Origin: Arabidopsis thaliana
Taxonomy: Eukaryota > Streptophyta > Magnoliopsida > Brassicales > Brassicaceae
Direction of reading: 5' to 3'
Assembly (NCBI RefSeq): GCF_000001735.4
Contig: NC_003074.8
Coordinates: forward strand, 12,896,101-12,960,100
Length of the DNA: 64,000 nt
In this document: in pieces, positions 1 through 10,478 of the stretch
How positions within the stretch are numbered: the first letter of the stretch is position 1
Layout: every line of letters begins with the position of its first letter
Notes under the pieces: model-generated
Seen by the model: only the letters and a program-made list of their open reading frames with translations
The model's database searches: none
What the model was told of the DNA's origin: nothing
Program-made: the position numbers and the translations under genes

Positions 1-142
1 TTAAACCCGGGTAAAAAGGGTCCGCGTGTTTTTAAACGGGTTATTTTCATGACATTAACATGTTTAACCTATGATAAAATGGTTTTTTCAGCAAAATCTC
101 AAATCCAACACACTTAACGTACGTATCAAATAATAGAGTAGA
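1..142 (-). mobile_element. Helitron 5' terminus (rest lies left of the window)
   Basis: Read on the minus strand the element begins TCTACTCTATTATTTGA at 142, directly after an A. This fits Helitron insertion between A and T with a 5' TC. The first roughly 140 bases match the 5' end of the complete Helitron whose terminus is at 8662, including the shared tract around the AAACGGGT motif and the short block that follows it. Only the 5' end lies in the window, so nothing can be said about cargo or the 3' hairpin. Confidence 0.65.
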
Positions 143-846
143 TTGTTTTTTTTTCAGCAAAAATAATAAATGTTTTGTAAGGAATTTTACATATATAAAT
201 CCTAATTTCTTTAACAAAAAGGAGAAAACTATAAATATACTTTTTAATCTATAGAAATAATCTCCTAAAAATTTAATATTTACGTGTATTATGTTTGTGT
301 CCAAAATAAAATATGAGTAGACCCAAATTTGAATTTGATTTACATTGAAAGTCTTCATTTAACTAGACATTAAAATAAGTATATTAATAGTATATCAAAT
401 ACTTGCGCTTAAGAAGTATTTATAACAAACAAATTTAGCCTTGTAGAAAACAAATTTAGTCATAAAACAAATATATGAATTTTTTTAAGAATTAATACAA
501 TATCAACTATATTTCAAATATTTGCGTCACTTTTTCAGATTTACACATTGAATATATATTGATAATAATTTTTATTTTATTAATGTTTACTTTTTGTATA
601 AATTATCTATTAGTTGTAACAAAAATAAAAATAAAAGGGGTTTTGTTATTGTTTATCATCTAAATTAGGTAGATTCCTTTAGTTAGTGTTTCTTTTTATG
701 TCTTATTGAGCGAGTCATCAAGGTTTCGAACTTTTATTGTATCAGAGTCTTATCATTACTCTGTGGTGCACCTCAGCTCGTCTTCATTTCCCCTCATTTG
801 ATTCCACAAGAAGCGACCGCCATCGTGTTAGATTTCCACCTTCGAC
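143..846. other. AT-rich intergenic stretch, no gene seen
   Basis: Low-complexity AT-rich sequence between the left Helitron end and the CLPB pseudogene. The short open frames have no recognisable domain or codon pattern. The last 100 bases, near 780-846, may hold a more diverged upstream part of the CLPB copy, but I cannot align it by eye. Confidence 0.6.
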
Positions 847-1528
847 CAGATTTCCAACTTAAGTATGGAACCCTTGTATCCCTCCAAGGCCAGTTAGAAG
901 AAGCTAGAAAGAACCTCACAAATTCTAGAAAGCATGAACATTCCCTAGTCCGAGAATAAGTAACCAAGCTTAACATAGCGGATATAGTAAGCAAGTGACC
1001 TATATTCCACTGTCCAATCTTTACCAATCAGAGAGAGAAAAGTTAGTCATGTTGGAACAACTGCTCCACGAGAGACTTATTGCTTAAGACTTGGATGTAG
1101 AGTCAGTTGCCGATTCTATCCGTTGTTCAAAGGCTGGTATTTCAGATCCTAACCACCCTGTAGCTAGTTTTATGTTCATGGGACCAACAAGTGTTGGTAA
1201 GATCGAGCTTGCCAAGGAAATAGCTGGATACATTTTCAACAATGAAAACGCAATAGTGAGGATAGATATGAGTTAGTACATGGAAAAAACGTCAGTCTCA
1301 CAGCTCGTTGGTGCATCACTTGGCTATGTTGGTTACGAAGACGGTGGGAAATCAACTGAAGTTGTTCGCAGGAGACCTTATTCAGTGGTTCAGTTTGATG
1401 AGATCGAGAAACCGCACCATGATGGATTCAGTATCTTGCTACAAATAATAGACGATGGAAGAATAACTGATTCTCATGGTAGGACAGTAAGTTTCACAAA
1501 CTGCTTTGTAATAATTGCGTCTAATATA

Positions 1529-1753
1529 GGAAGGACCGGCCCATGGCTAAAGCCATGAAGCAAGGGCTTTAGGCATCAATAAGTATAACTCTTTTTAAAA
1601 ATGTTGCAGTGATCTAGTGGTTGTTCTAACATTTTTAAAGTAAAGGTCACGGTTGTAACATCAATAAGTATAACTCTTTAAGTTTTTTTCTAACAATTTT
1701 CGTTAGTGGGCTAAATGTCTTTGCCTTAGGCAGTCAAATAGTTTGGGTCAGCC
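1529..1753. mobile_element. Small hAT-like non-autonomous element inside the CLPB copy
   Basis: The 225-bp insert starts GGAAGGACCGGCCC and ends GGGTCAGCC. Its ends are imperfect inverted repeats of the GGCCGGCCC type seen on plant hAT elements. It is bounded by CTAATATA (1521-1528) and CTAAATATA (1754-1762), an imperfect 8-9 bp target duplication. Removing it restores the CLPB frame across the junction (SNI followed by the ETIRNNED segment). No coding capacity. Confidence 0.65.
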
Positions 1754-1882
1754 CTAAATATAAGATCTCTACATATACTTATTGAGACTATTCGCAACAA
1801 TGAAGATATCAAAGAAGTAGTTTATGAAATGATGAAGCAACAAGTTGTGGAGTTAGCAAGAAAAACTTTTAGGCCAAAGTTC

Positions 1883-1946
1883 ATGAATAGAATTGATGAA
1901 TACATAGTTTCCCAATGAATAGAATTGATGAATACATAGTTTCCCA
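1883..1946 (+). repeat. 32-bp perfect tandem duplication
   Basis: Two identical 32-base copies (1883-1914 and 1915-1946) of the segment encoding MNRIDEYIVSQ in the CLPB pseudogene. Because 32 is not a multiple of three the duplication shifts the frame. Its perfection suggests it is recent relative to the rest of the decay. Confidence 0.9.
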
Positions 1947-2432
1947 ACCTTTAAATTCAAGCAAAATATCCAAAATCGTGGAGTTACAGGAATCTTACTC
2001 TTGTTTTTTCCTATTTAGTTTTCACAATCTTTATTTTTCAATCTATAGATTGTTAAGTTTCATAGACCTCCAACTCAAAAGCAATTGGTAATGAGTAGAT
2101 TATCCCATGTCCATCATATACTACTTAAGTCTCTTCTCATATTTCTTCACATAGATTAGTTTGTTCAAGTATACTCCGTACCCATTGCTATTGACAATAA
2201 GTGGATATTGTCTCATGTCCCTTTGTAATTGTATTGTTACCTCATAGAGGTGGTGCAGATGAGACAAATGAAGAAGAGGTTGAAACAGCCTAACAACAAA
2301 CTGGAGATCACCCTCAACATTTTGAAAGGAGATTTTGCAGAGGATGACACTATTCTTATCGATGCTGACCAGCCTAAAAACAAACTGGTCATCAAGAAGA
2401 TGGAGAATAATGCTCATGTCAAACAAAATTAG

Positions 2433-3033
2433 AAGATTCGTTTTGTTCTATGTTTTGTAGATTCATGACTTTACCGCTCTGTCTTCTTCCTTCGAACATA
2501 AGCATTTGAAAATTAGAAGTTGGAGCGTTTGAGACTACTATTATAGTGTTTTGTTACAGGTATGATTTTCTTACCGAATAAAAAAGGAGACATGGATAAT
2601 TGAATCGGATCCTCACTTATGTAGCTTCCAACATTGAAATATTTATTCTTATAGTTTTTGTATTAATTTAAATAATATTTGCTACAACAATCCATGAAAT
2701 TTTACAAATAGCCAAACGATTTGGTGGACACATATTTCATGTGCTGCAAAATAGAAAGATGCTAAACTAAAAGGCTAGCTCATTAACACTGACAATTTTC
2801 CCAATCAAATATGCATGGACATACATAATAATATTTGTTTCTTATTAATTAAGCTGAGATTACACATAAATAATAAATTAAATTAAATCATTTAAATAGT
2901 CCATATCTAGGTATGAAAGTTCGCAAAAGCATTCTTCAATATATGTTTTAGCATATAGAAGTGCATCTACACCGAAGATAATGCGTTATTGTCATCATTT
3001 AATGCGAATAAATAACTAGGAAATAATATCCCA
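2433..3033. other. Non-coding AT-rich spacer
   Basis: Sequence between the CLPB relic and the 3' end of the Helitron. The first 150 bases may be former CLPB 3' UTR. I see no domain, repeat or RNA gene. Confidence 0.5.
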
Positions 3034-3319
3034 CTAGGTCAGTACCCGTGCTACGCACAGTATCTTTGGTTAATTAATCATCAAATCTCAATTCTGTGTA
3101 TTTCATAGGGAATCTACTATATTTTCTTTGTCTGTAAATATGTAGTTGTATATCATGTATTATTGGTATCAACTAAATATATTTAGTCTCCTCAAACCAT
3201 ATTTTGTTTAGTATATGTAGTTTCCTCAGTTTGTAGTATGGAAATTATATGTCTAGAGTTGGTATGTACGTTTGGGTACGTAATTGTATATTTAGTATAT
3301 GTAGGTGTACACATAGTAT

Positions 3320-4535
3320 TTATACAACTATTGTTGGTTAATAAGGATGGAATAAACACTCGTATCTTTTTATTGTTGACTCGTGATTTCGTTTACAACC
3401 ATTGGTGGTCATTACGATGAAATAAACACAAAAGTGTCTTTTAAGCTTTAATTCTTGACCCGTGATTTTTTTATAACCATTGTTGGTCAATAAAGATGGA
3501 CTTAACATCAAATTGTTATTTTATTGTTGACCCGTGATTTTTTTTACAATTAATATTAGTAAATAAAAATGGAATAAACACCAAAATATTTTTTATTATT
3601 GTCGACCCGTGGTTTAATTTACAACCTTTGTTGATCAATAATGATAAAATAAAATTCAAAATGTCTTTTAATTGTTGATCCGCGGTTTTTGTTGCAACCA
3701 TTGTTGGTCAACAAAGATGGAATAAACACCAACGATGGAATAAACACCAAAGTGTTTTTTTTTATTGTTGATCTGTAGTTTCTTTTATAAACATTGTTGG
3801 TCAATAAAGACGAAATAAATATCAAAGTATTTTTTTTTGTTGACCCGTAATTTTTTTAATAATCATTGTTGGTCAATAAGGATGGAAGAAACATTAAAGT
3901 GTCATTTTATTTTTTAATCCGTGATTTATTTTACAATCATTGTTGGTCAATAAAGATGGAATAAACACCAAAGTATTTTTTTATTATCAACCTGTGCCTT
4001 ATTTTACAACCATTGGTGGTCAATAAGGATGAAATAAACCTCAACATGTCTTTTTATTGTTGACCCGTGTTTTTTTTACAACAATTGTTGGTCAATAAAG
4101 ATGGAATAAACATTAAAGTGTCTTTTAATTGTTGACATATGTGTTTTTTACAACCATTGTTGATCAATAAGGATGAAATAAATATCAAAATATATTTTTA
4201 TTGTTGACTCGTGATTTATTTTATAATCATTATTGGTAAATAATGGTGGAATAAATACCAAAATATCTTTTTATTATTGATACATGATTTTTTTTACAAC
4301 CATTGTTGGACAATAAGGATAGAATAAATATTAAAGTATATTTTTATTGAAAACTCATGATTGTTCTTTTACAACCATTAATGGTGAATAAATGCCGAAT
4401 AAACACCAAAGTGTATTTTAATTGTTGACTCTTGATTTCTTTTACAACCATTGTTGGTCAATAAGGATGTAATAAATATCTAAGTATATTTTTATTATTA
4501 ACCCGTAATTTTTTTTATAACTATTGTTAGTTCAT
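3320..4535. repeat. 73-bp minisatellite, about 17 copies
   Basis: Degenerate tandem repeat with the core TTGTTGGTCAATAAGGATGG and the flank GTTGACCCGTGATTT. The core recurs near 3331, 3402, 3480, 3554, 3628, 3701, 3794, 3866, 3940, 4013, 4085, 4157, 4230, 4303, 4378, 4451 and 4524. Spacing is 71-78 bases except one interval of 93, where a short internal duplication sits. It lies wholly inside the Helitron near its 3' end. Not coding. Confidence 0.9.
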
Positions 4536-5464
4536 TGGAAGATGGTATTGATGATCTATTGTTGAAGTTTTCTAAATATCATAATACTTCAATCTGAAGC
4601 ATATAACTAATTAGGAAACATAAATCGAAACAAATAAATTTGGCCCTAAAATTGATAAATTTAAATTTTTTATGATCATATATTAAAAATAATATCTCTG
4701 TAGCATTGCTATTTTGTTGATTTCTGTTTGCCATATTTACTTTTATGATTAATTTTAAATTTAATATGACCTGCAAGTTGCAAGTTTATCCGAGTAGAGT
4801 AACTCATTTGCTTAAATAGAAAATCTTCTATTGTGGAAAATCCTAACTGACCGGCAAGAAAAATATATTTTTACCTTTTAAATTAAAAAAATTAATTAGT
4901 TACCATAAATATTGGTCTCAGTTAATCCAATTTGTTTTTAATATAAATTTTCCCTTTTATTTTTTATTTATTGAAAAACATCAATTGCAAGTTATTGATT
5001 TTGAATTTGATAATTTCTTTTTAGAGGTAAAATATAGCTGTTACAACTAATTGTTTTAAATGAATTTATTTCTACCTTTAAAATAGAATGCAGATCATGA
5101 AAATGTTTAAAATAAATGAAATAATTGTATTTTTCTTTTGAAACTTTCCAATCCATCTCCATGTTTACTAAATTTGATAGTATGTTTTATATAGAAATTT
5201 TATATAGGAATTTTATTATTTAATATATGTTAGATGACATTTCTATAACTAAATTTATTTTATTTTATGTATATCTTCAATATCTTTTCGATAAAACATG
5301 TAAAATTTATGTAAGGCTTCAGATTTGGGTTAGAGATGTAGTATGTTGGTTCACTTGGGACAATATATTTTTAACTACATATTATGTTGCTGGTTACTGT
5401 TCTGTTTGATCTTGGATTGAAAGAATATAAGGCCAGTGGAAATAGCTCTAGGATTATTGGTTCC
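4536..5464. other. AT-rich Helitron interior, no gene
   Basis: Very AT-rich sequence between the minisatellite and the first exon-like cargo. Nothing recognisable on either strand. Confidence 0.5.
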
Positions 5465-7140
5465 TTAAGTTAATTGTTTCTTCTGGCATAGTGAGATGAA
5501 GGAATAGTTTTTATCAAATTGTTCCATCTTTAACTCTCCTTCAACGCCAACACATACAAAAAATGAATGAATACAAAATACTATGATCATTTTAATAAGA
5601 CAAAACAAATTAGACAACTTATAAGAGTGCTTTCCTTCGCCACTTCTTTTTGCTTCTTGTATTACAAAGATTGATATCAATATTAACTCGAAGCTTTCGT
5701 CACCCATCCATCAATGTAACCCTGCATTAATTATATATAACATTTTACTATTTTTCTGAGTATATGATAGACAAAGTAAGTGAGGATCTATATGAAGCAG
5801 AAGACTTAACAAACATATGTTTTGATTGTCAGAAAGAGAATCAGCAGAATAATACTAATTCTATGATATAATAAGACCACTAAAATCATATATATTGTTA
5901 AAAACAACACCAACTGAGTCCTCAAGATAGTAGAGGTAAAGCAATGAGACGACATGTGAGCTCAAGCATTAGAAAAGCAAAAAAAAAAAAACATACTCTA
6001 CCAACCAAATTTTTATCTTCCTTCTTTCCATATCATATGTTACCTTTTGCTAAGTCTGGCAAGCAAAGGAGATCTGTAATGAATGCTCAACAGTCTCTTT
6101 CATAAGGAGATTCTGCCCCATTGTTTCAGTCTTTGTTTCCTGAAACGAAGTGAAAAAAATCAAGTGATCATCAAACTAAACAAAAATTACATTGATAGTA
6201 AAATTCACAATTGAACATGCAATCTATTTGCAATATATACAACCAAACTCTGCAAATTAATTCACCAAAACTTGCAATCTATAACTTAGACAAACCGAAC
6301 CTGCAAATTTATTAATCAAATACAGGAAATTGTGATTACTAACTTGTGTGCTAGACCAAGTTTTGATGATTTACATACCGAAGGTGCCAAGGTCCTTGTT
6401 GATGATGCCTTATCACACATCGGTATATCAAAGCTCCTCTTGAGAACTGCTACTCTCCTTTTGTTATCAGTTTTTAACCTTGAACTACTATCAGATACAC
6501 ATATTTAGACTCTCAATTGCATAGATTCATAGATAGTAGAATTCTCAATTGCAATTTCTACAATCAAACTCTAAAAAAATTGCATAGATTCATAGATTCT
6601 ATTTGAAATTTCTACAACCAAACTCTATAAATTAATTCTCAAAAATCTGCAATCTATAACTAAGACAAACCAAACCTGACAATTAATTTATCAAATATTC
6701 CTTACGGCATAACTAACTTAACAATAACAACAATGATAATTATTAACTTATCTTTTAGACCAAGTTTTGATGATTTACTTACCAAAGTTTCTAAGGTAAT
6801 GATCTTTATTCCCGGTAACACGGTCAATCCATGCTTGCCAAAGTCCTTGTTGGTGATCTTGGCACACATTGGTATATAAGCTCCTGTAGAGAAACTGCTA
6901 CTCTTCATGTATTAGATCGATTTTTAACCTCTAGTTACTATCAAAGACACATATTTAGGCTATTAATTAGATTATGTAAAGTTTTTGCATTTGGACTTAC
7001 CTCCTGAAGGAGGCAATGAACTCTTGCTTGGTCATGTGCTTCATTTCCTCCAATTCTTTCCAGTAATTGGTAATCTAAAAACGCATTGGAATGGAATAGT
7101 AAAGAGCTGTATAAATTAACCACAAACGGATAAAATCATA
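5465..7140 (-). pseudogene. Unidentified exon-like cargo fragments with an internal duplication
   Basis: Short coding-looking pieces on the minus strand are flanked by plausible splice sites: one near 7015-7075 (reads YWKELEEMKHMTKQEF), one near 6781-6910, one near 6380-6470 and one near 6045-6140. The 6781-6910 and 6380-6470 pieces are diverged copies of one another (both contain an IPMC-K segment). Shared flanks, such as GACCAAGTTTTGATGATTTA at 6354 and 6757, show a direct duplication of roughly 390 bp. I do not recognise the source protein. The pieces lie downstream of the reticulon fragment on the same strand and inside the Helitron, so they are probably captured host sequence, perhaps from a second gene. 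Confidence 0.4.
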
Positions 7141-7232
7141 AGAGGATTCGAAAGAGTGTTAGAAGAGCCACACATGGCCAAGAAAAACAACACCACTCCC
7201 ATCTGCAAAACATCATCGCTTCTTCATTATAG

Positions 7233-7797
7233 TCAAGGAAAAAGAGAAAACGATGGAGAGAAAGGGAGAAGAAGAAGACTTACCTTGAGGGTGGTGGATG
7301 GATCGCCATAGAAGAGAGCTCTGAGTTGTTCATGCAGTGACTCATTGAGGTAAGGCATGATGAGTCTGAGCATCCTCTTTACATCTTCCTCTCTAACTCC
7401 AACCACTTTATGTCTCTCCTTCTTCACCATTCCCCGTGTCCATTATTATATACCTTATAACCCCAATCACAAAAACAACATGCAAAGATATGTAAAGAGA
7501 AAGAGAGTGGAATGGGTCACCGTATCACACCTGTTGATCATTGATTTTTATACGAACATGATGCCCAAATAGGTGAGTCACATGTACGCTACCACAGATA
7601 TGAAGCTGTGCATATACATTCACTTTTTAGTTCTACTACTTAGAAACTAACCGTGTCATCTCTTTAATCAGTTGAGAAAAAACCTGAAATTGAGATGATT
7701 GGCATAGGAAGAAGAGATTATTAGGAATGATCTGAATCCGTACACCAACGTTGACCTTGATACATCTCTCCACAATACCAGATCCACTGCCCATTTC
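7233..7797 (-). pseudogene. RTNLB: Captured reticulon-like (RTNLB) gene fragment
   Basis: Two pieces of a plant reticulon domain lie in order on the minus strand. About 7692-7797 reads DLVLWRDVSRSTLVYGF followed by a hydrophobic stretch ending ISSSYA, the start of the first membrane hairpin. About 7283-7430 reads ERHKVVGVREEDVKRMLRLI and continues to GDPSTTLKV, the loop between the two hairpins. Intact reticulons are ER membrane-shaping proteins with two long hairpins. Here the end of hairpin 1 and all of hairpin 2 are missing and a 260-bp gap separates the pieces. From memory the closest relatives are the divergent RTNLB17-23 group. The fragment sits inside the Helitron, so gene capture is the simplest explanation; no function is expected. 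Confidence 0.75.
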
Positions 7798-7849
7798 ATT
7801 TCATTCAATATAGTTTTCATAGCAAATTTTTTGTAGATGGAATAATGCA

Positions 7850-8400
7850 GACTAAATTATTAAAAAACTTACCTAGTTTCTGTAATTTCTGGGGCTGAGT
7901 ACAGTTGTCTTATTACTCTGCAGATCTATCTGAAACAGTCTTAAAGAGTTAGTGAAAAAAACAAATTGTCGAATCATTTCTAGAAAAATAAGAATTTACA
8001 TTACCTGGATTGCAGACTCTTAGGAACTCTTCCATAGAAACTCCTTATTCAAAGTTTGATACCCACTCACCAAAAAGCCTGAACAAAATCAGACAACAGT
8101 AACATCAAATAAATAAGTACACTCGCATGTCACAACAAATTCAATTAAGAACGAACGTAATAAGGAGAAAAAGGAACAAACTTGCAGATTGAGGCTTTAA
8201 CTCAGAGTTTTTCCGGCACAGGGATTTAATCGAAGCTGCTCCTTCCTTCCCGATTATGAGATCCCAAGATATTATTCCACCCAAGAAACTACCACATCAA
8301 CCTTTTTTCTAAAACTTTCATCGCTCTTCGCTGATTGAGTTTGAAAAGGGAGGCTGAAAAAACTGAAAATGAAATGAGAGGCTAGGTTTTTACTTTTTAG
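7850..8400 (-). other. Exon-like pieces upstream of the reticulon fragment
   Basis: On the minus strand, segments near 8181-8290, 8010-8085 and 7870-7945 look like short exons ending at GT. They probably represent 5' exons or UTR of the captured reticulon locus. No domain is recognised. The first is followed toward 8400 by a T-rich leader and then the Helitron 5' end. Confidence 0.35.
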
Positions 8401-8662
8401 TGGTTCTTTAACAAAACATTTGACCTAATGGAGGAGAATCCGTGTGTTTTTAAAAAAAAATTGGGTCAAAGTCATTTACCTGTATCAATGGCCAGGATTA
8501 AATCATGAAGAGCCGAATACACAGTTAACGGGTCATTAAGATCCGTGCGTTTCTAAACGGGTTTTTTTCATGGCATAAAATTTTTAACCTAAAGGCAAAC
8601 TTGTTATTTCTGCGAACTTCATGCCCACCTCATTAAGTGTACGTCTCAAATAATAGAGTAGA

Positions 8663-9219
8663 TAAAATAACACAATAGTCTATAACCCTAACAGTTACAC
8701 ATACAACTATGAATAAAGAGACGAAATGTTATGATTGTAGCAATACAACACGAACAATATTTATAGATGATTAGTTTGGGGTAGATGAATTAGCGTTTAT
8801 AAGAAATTATAGAAGATTAACATTATCTAGAAAATTTGAAAATGTAAATCATTGGATTGCTCAGTTATCAATATAAGTAGATAACCCTAATAAAATATTT
8901 CCAACATCGATATAAAATATCATGGCCAAAATGTAAAGTTAATAGAATCTTTGAAATAGGACATAAAACATTATGATAAACATACATATAATGGCCCAAA
9001 CTTTTGAGAGTATGGCCCATATAATTGACCAATCCATTTATTTGCCATTTACTGAACAATAGGAAAGTCATATACAATGGATGGTTGAAATCCACCGCGT
9101 CTTTTTAATAAGATCTGACGGCCAAGACTTATCTTTCATTAATAATCGGACGGCTGATATACACTCCTTTCTTTTGTTGTTGATGTGACGGTCATGATTT
9201 TATTGCTTCTATTAATTAA
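8663..9219. other. Non-coding spacer between Helitron and MULE
   Basis: AT-rich sequence without genes. The stretch 9100-9180 (GACGGCCAAGA, then CGGACGGCTGA) looks like the interior of an older Helitron of the ATREP type, possibly the same element that resumes at 14441 on the other side of the MULE. Confidence 0.4.
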
Positions 9220-9429
9220 GGGAAAATTACTATTTTGATGACCAAAAATTGTGTTTAATTGCTACAATAACTCATAAAATGTAAGGGTCAAATTAGCTAT
9301 TTTGATGACCAAAATGCCCTTTTGTGCTATGTTAGGAAACAAAAAGTCAAAAATACCCTCATGTTTTTTTTGAAAACGTTTTCGTAAATTTTTTTTAAAA
9401 AAATAATAGTTAAAAATTCTGCAAAAATA

Positions 9430-10230
9430 GTTGTGACAGATTTATTTAACACGACAGACTTAAATTTTTATTCGAGATTTTCTGTCACAGGTTTTTTCTC
9501 CCACAGACTTATTCGAATATAGTTACAGAAGATTTTTTTTTATGTGCAGATTTTTTTCTTTCCACGGACTTATTCTTTGATGACACCACAAACAATTGTA
9601 AGTTTTTTCTTTGTGTGGGCGATTTATGTCTTCAGTTGTGACTGACTTATTTTTCGAGGAAAAAATCTGTCATATTGTAGCATATTTGTTAATGGAAAAA
9701 TAATGACTAGTTTGACTTATTAGTGATAACATATTTATTTTATGTTATGATAGTTTTTTTATTTTCACAAAAAATCTAGAATGTTATAGCAGACTTGTTA
9801 TTAAAAAAATATTAATTGCTAAAATAACATATTGTTGGAAAAGAATTGTTTTCGCTTATGACAGTTTTTTTAATGTTATTACAGATTTCCGTTATCTTAC
9901 CAAAAAAGTCTGTTGTATGATAGCAGATTTAGATTGTAAAAAACAAATTGCTGGATTGACTTATATACTGATGACAGATTTATTTTTTTCACGACAGATT
10001 TTTATGCTAAATCTTTTAATGACAGATTTATTTTTTTGGATTGACTTATATACTGACGACAGATTTATTTTTTTCACGACAGATTTTTATGCTAAATCCT
10101 TTAATGACAGATTTATAATTTTTAAGTCACAACAGATTTTTTCTAAACACGATTTAGCTTAAGGTTTATGTTTGACAATTTTTGTTATAATCTAAGACAT
10201 GGCAGACATTATATGACCGCAACAGACTTT
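9430..10230. promoter_or_regulatory. CAGAYTT motif array in the MULE left arm
   Basis: The motif CAGAYTT, most often extended to YGACAGATTTW, recurs about 15 times in 800 non-coding bases. Examples lie near 9436, 9454, 9503, 9545, 9790, 9882, 9924, 9974, 9995, 10021, 10059, 10080, 10107 and 10132. It sits upstream of the transposase start. In VANDAL elements such arrays are targets of the VANC anti-silencing protein; that role here is inferred from position and from the neighbouring DUF1985 gene. Confidence 0.55.
9953..10114. repeat. 85-bp tandem duplication, two copies
   Basis: The segment beginning GGATTGACTTATATACTG occurs at 9953 and again at 10038 with only a few differences. Each copy carries three CAGATTT motifs, so part of the motif array grew by this duplication. 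Confidence 0.85.
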
Positions 10231-10478
10231 TGAAAATTAATTACCATATTTGAAAGATAATTCATTATGACCACAACTTACCATATTTTTGCTAGGGTTT
10301 TTGGCTTCCTTTCTCTTCCTTTCTCTTCCTTTGTCATGTCGGCACAATTTTCGTCTTCTATAGATCGTGGTTCATTCTTGTGAGAGTTCAATTTCTACTC
10401 AGATTTGTTAATTTTTTCCATTTTGGGTTAACTTGTTTTACTTTTGTCACTTAAATTTTCTCGACAATTTCGTGTTCA

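Larger units (their letters stand above)
847..2432 (+). pseudogene. CLPB: Organellar CLPB/HSP100 disaggregase pseudogene (C-terminal half)
   Basis: Intact CLPB is a hexameric AAA+ disaggregase; organellar plant forms work in plastids or mitochondria. Seen here are the end of the middle coiled-coil region, then the second nucleotide-binding domain: a degenerate Walker A ([12 protein letters not shown], where the family has TGVGKTELAK) near 1180-1215, the VRIDMS strand, the Walker B motif FDEIEK near 1398, and the C-terminal tail ILKGDFAEDDTILID near 2320. Damage includes several in-frame stops (near 957, 997, 1087 and 1274), a 225-bp transposon insertion, a 32-bp tandem duplication that shifts the frame, and loss of the segment between about 1990 and 2225, where an intron relic may lie. 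The best match from memory is the Arabidopsis CLPB3/CLPB4 pair rather than cytosolic HSP101. Only the C-terminal part is present, so this is a dead fragment. Confidence 0.85.
3034..8662 (-). mobile_element. Non-autonomous Helitron with captured gene fragments, 5.6 kb
   Basis: On the minus strand the element starts TCTACTCTATTATTTGAGAC at 8662, preceded by A. It ends CTAG (3034-3037), followed by T. Ten bases before the CTAG lies a hairpin, GTGC-GTA-GCAC (3048-3058). The TC start, CTRR end, short subterminal hairpin and A/T insertion site are the Helitron signature. The first 140 bases match the Helitron end at 1-142. No Rep/helicase ORF is present, so it depends on a partner. Its cargo is a series of minus-strand exon-like pieces, including a reticulon fragment, in the same orientation as the element; a 73-bp minisatellite lies near the 3' end. 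Confidence 0.8.

Noticed and set aside
3320..4535. Minisatellite considered as a CRISPR or centromere array
   Set aside because: Unit of 73 bp without spacers and unrelated to the CEN180 type; enclosed by Helitron ends.
8868..9095. Minus-strand 75-codon frame between Helitron and MULE
   Set aside because: AT-rich, hydrophobic, no homology and no supporting context.
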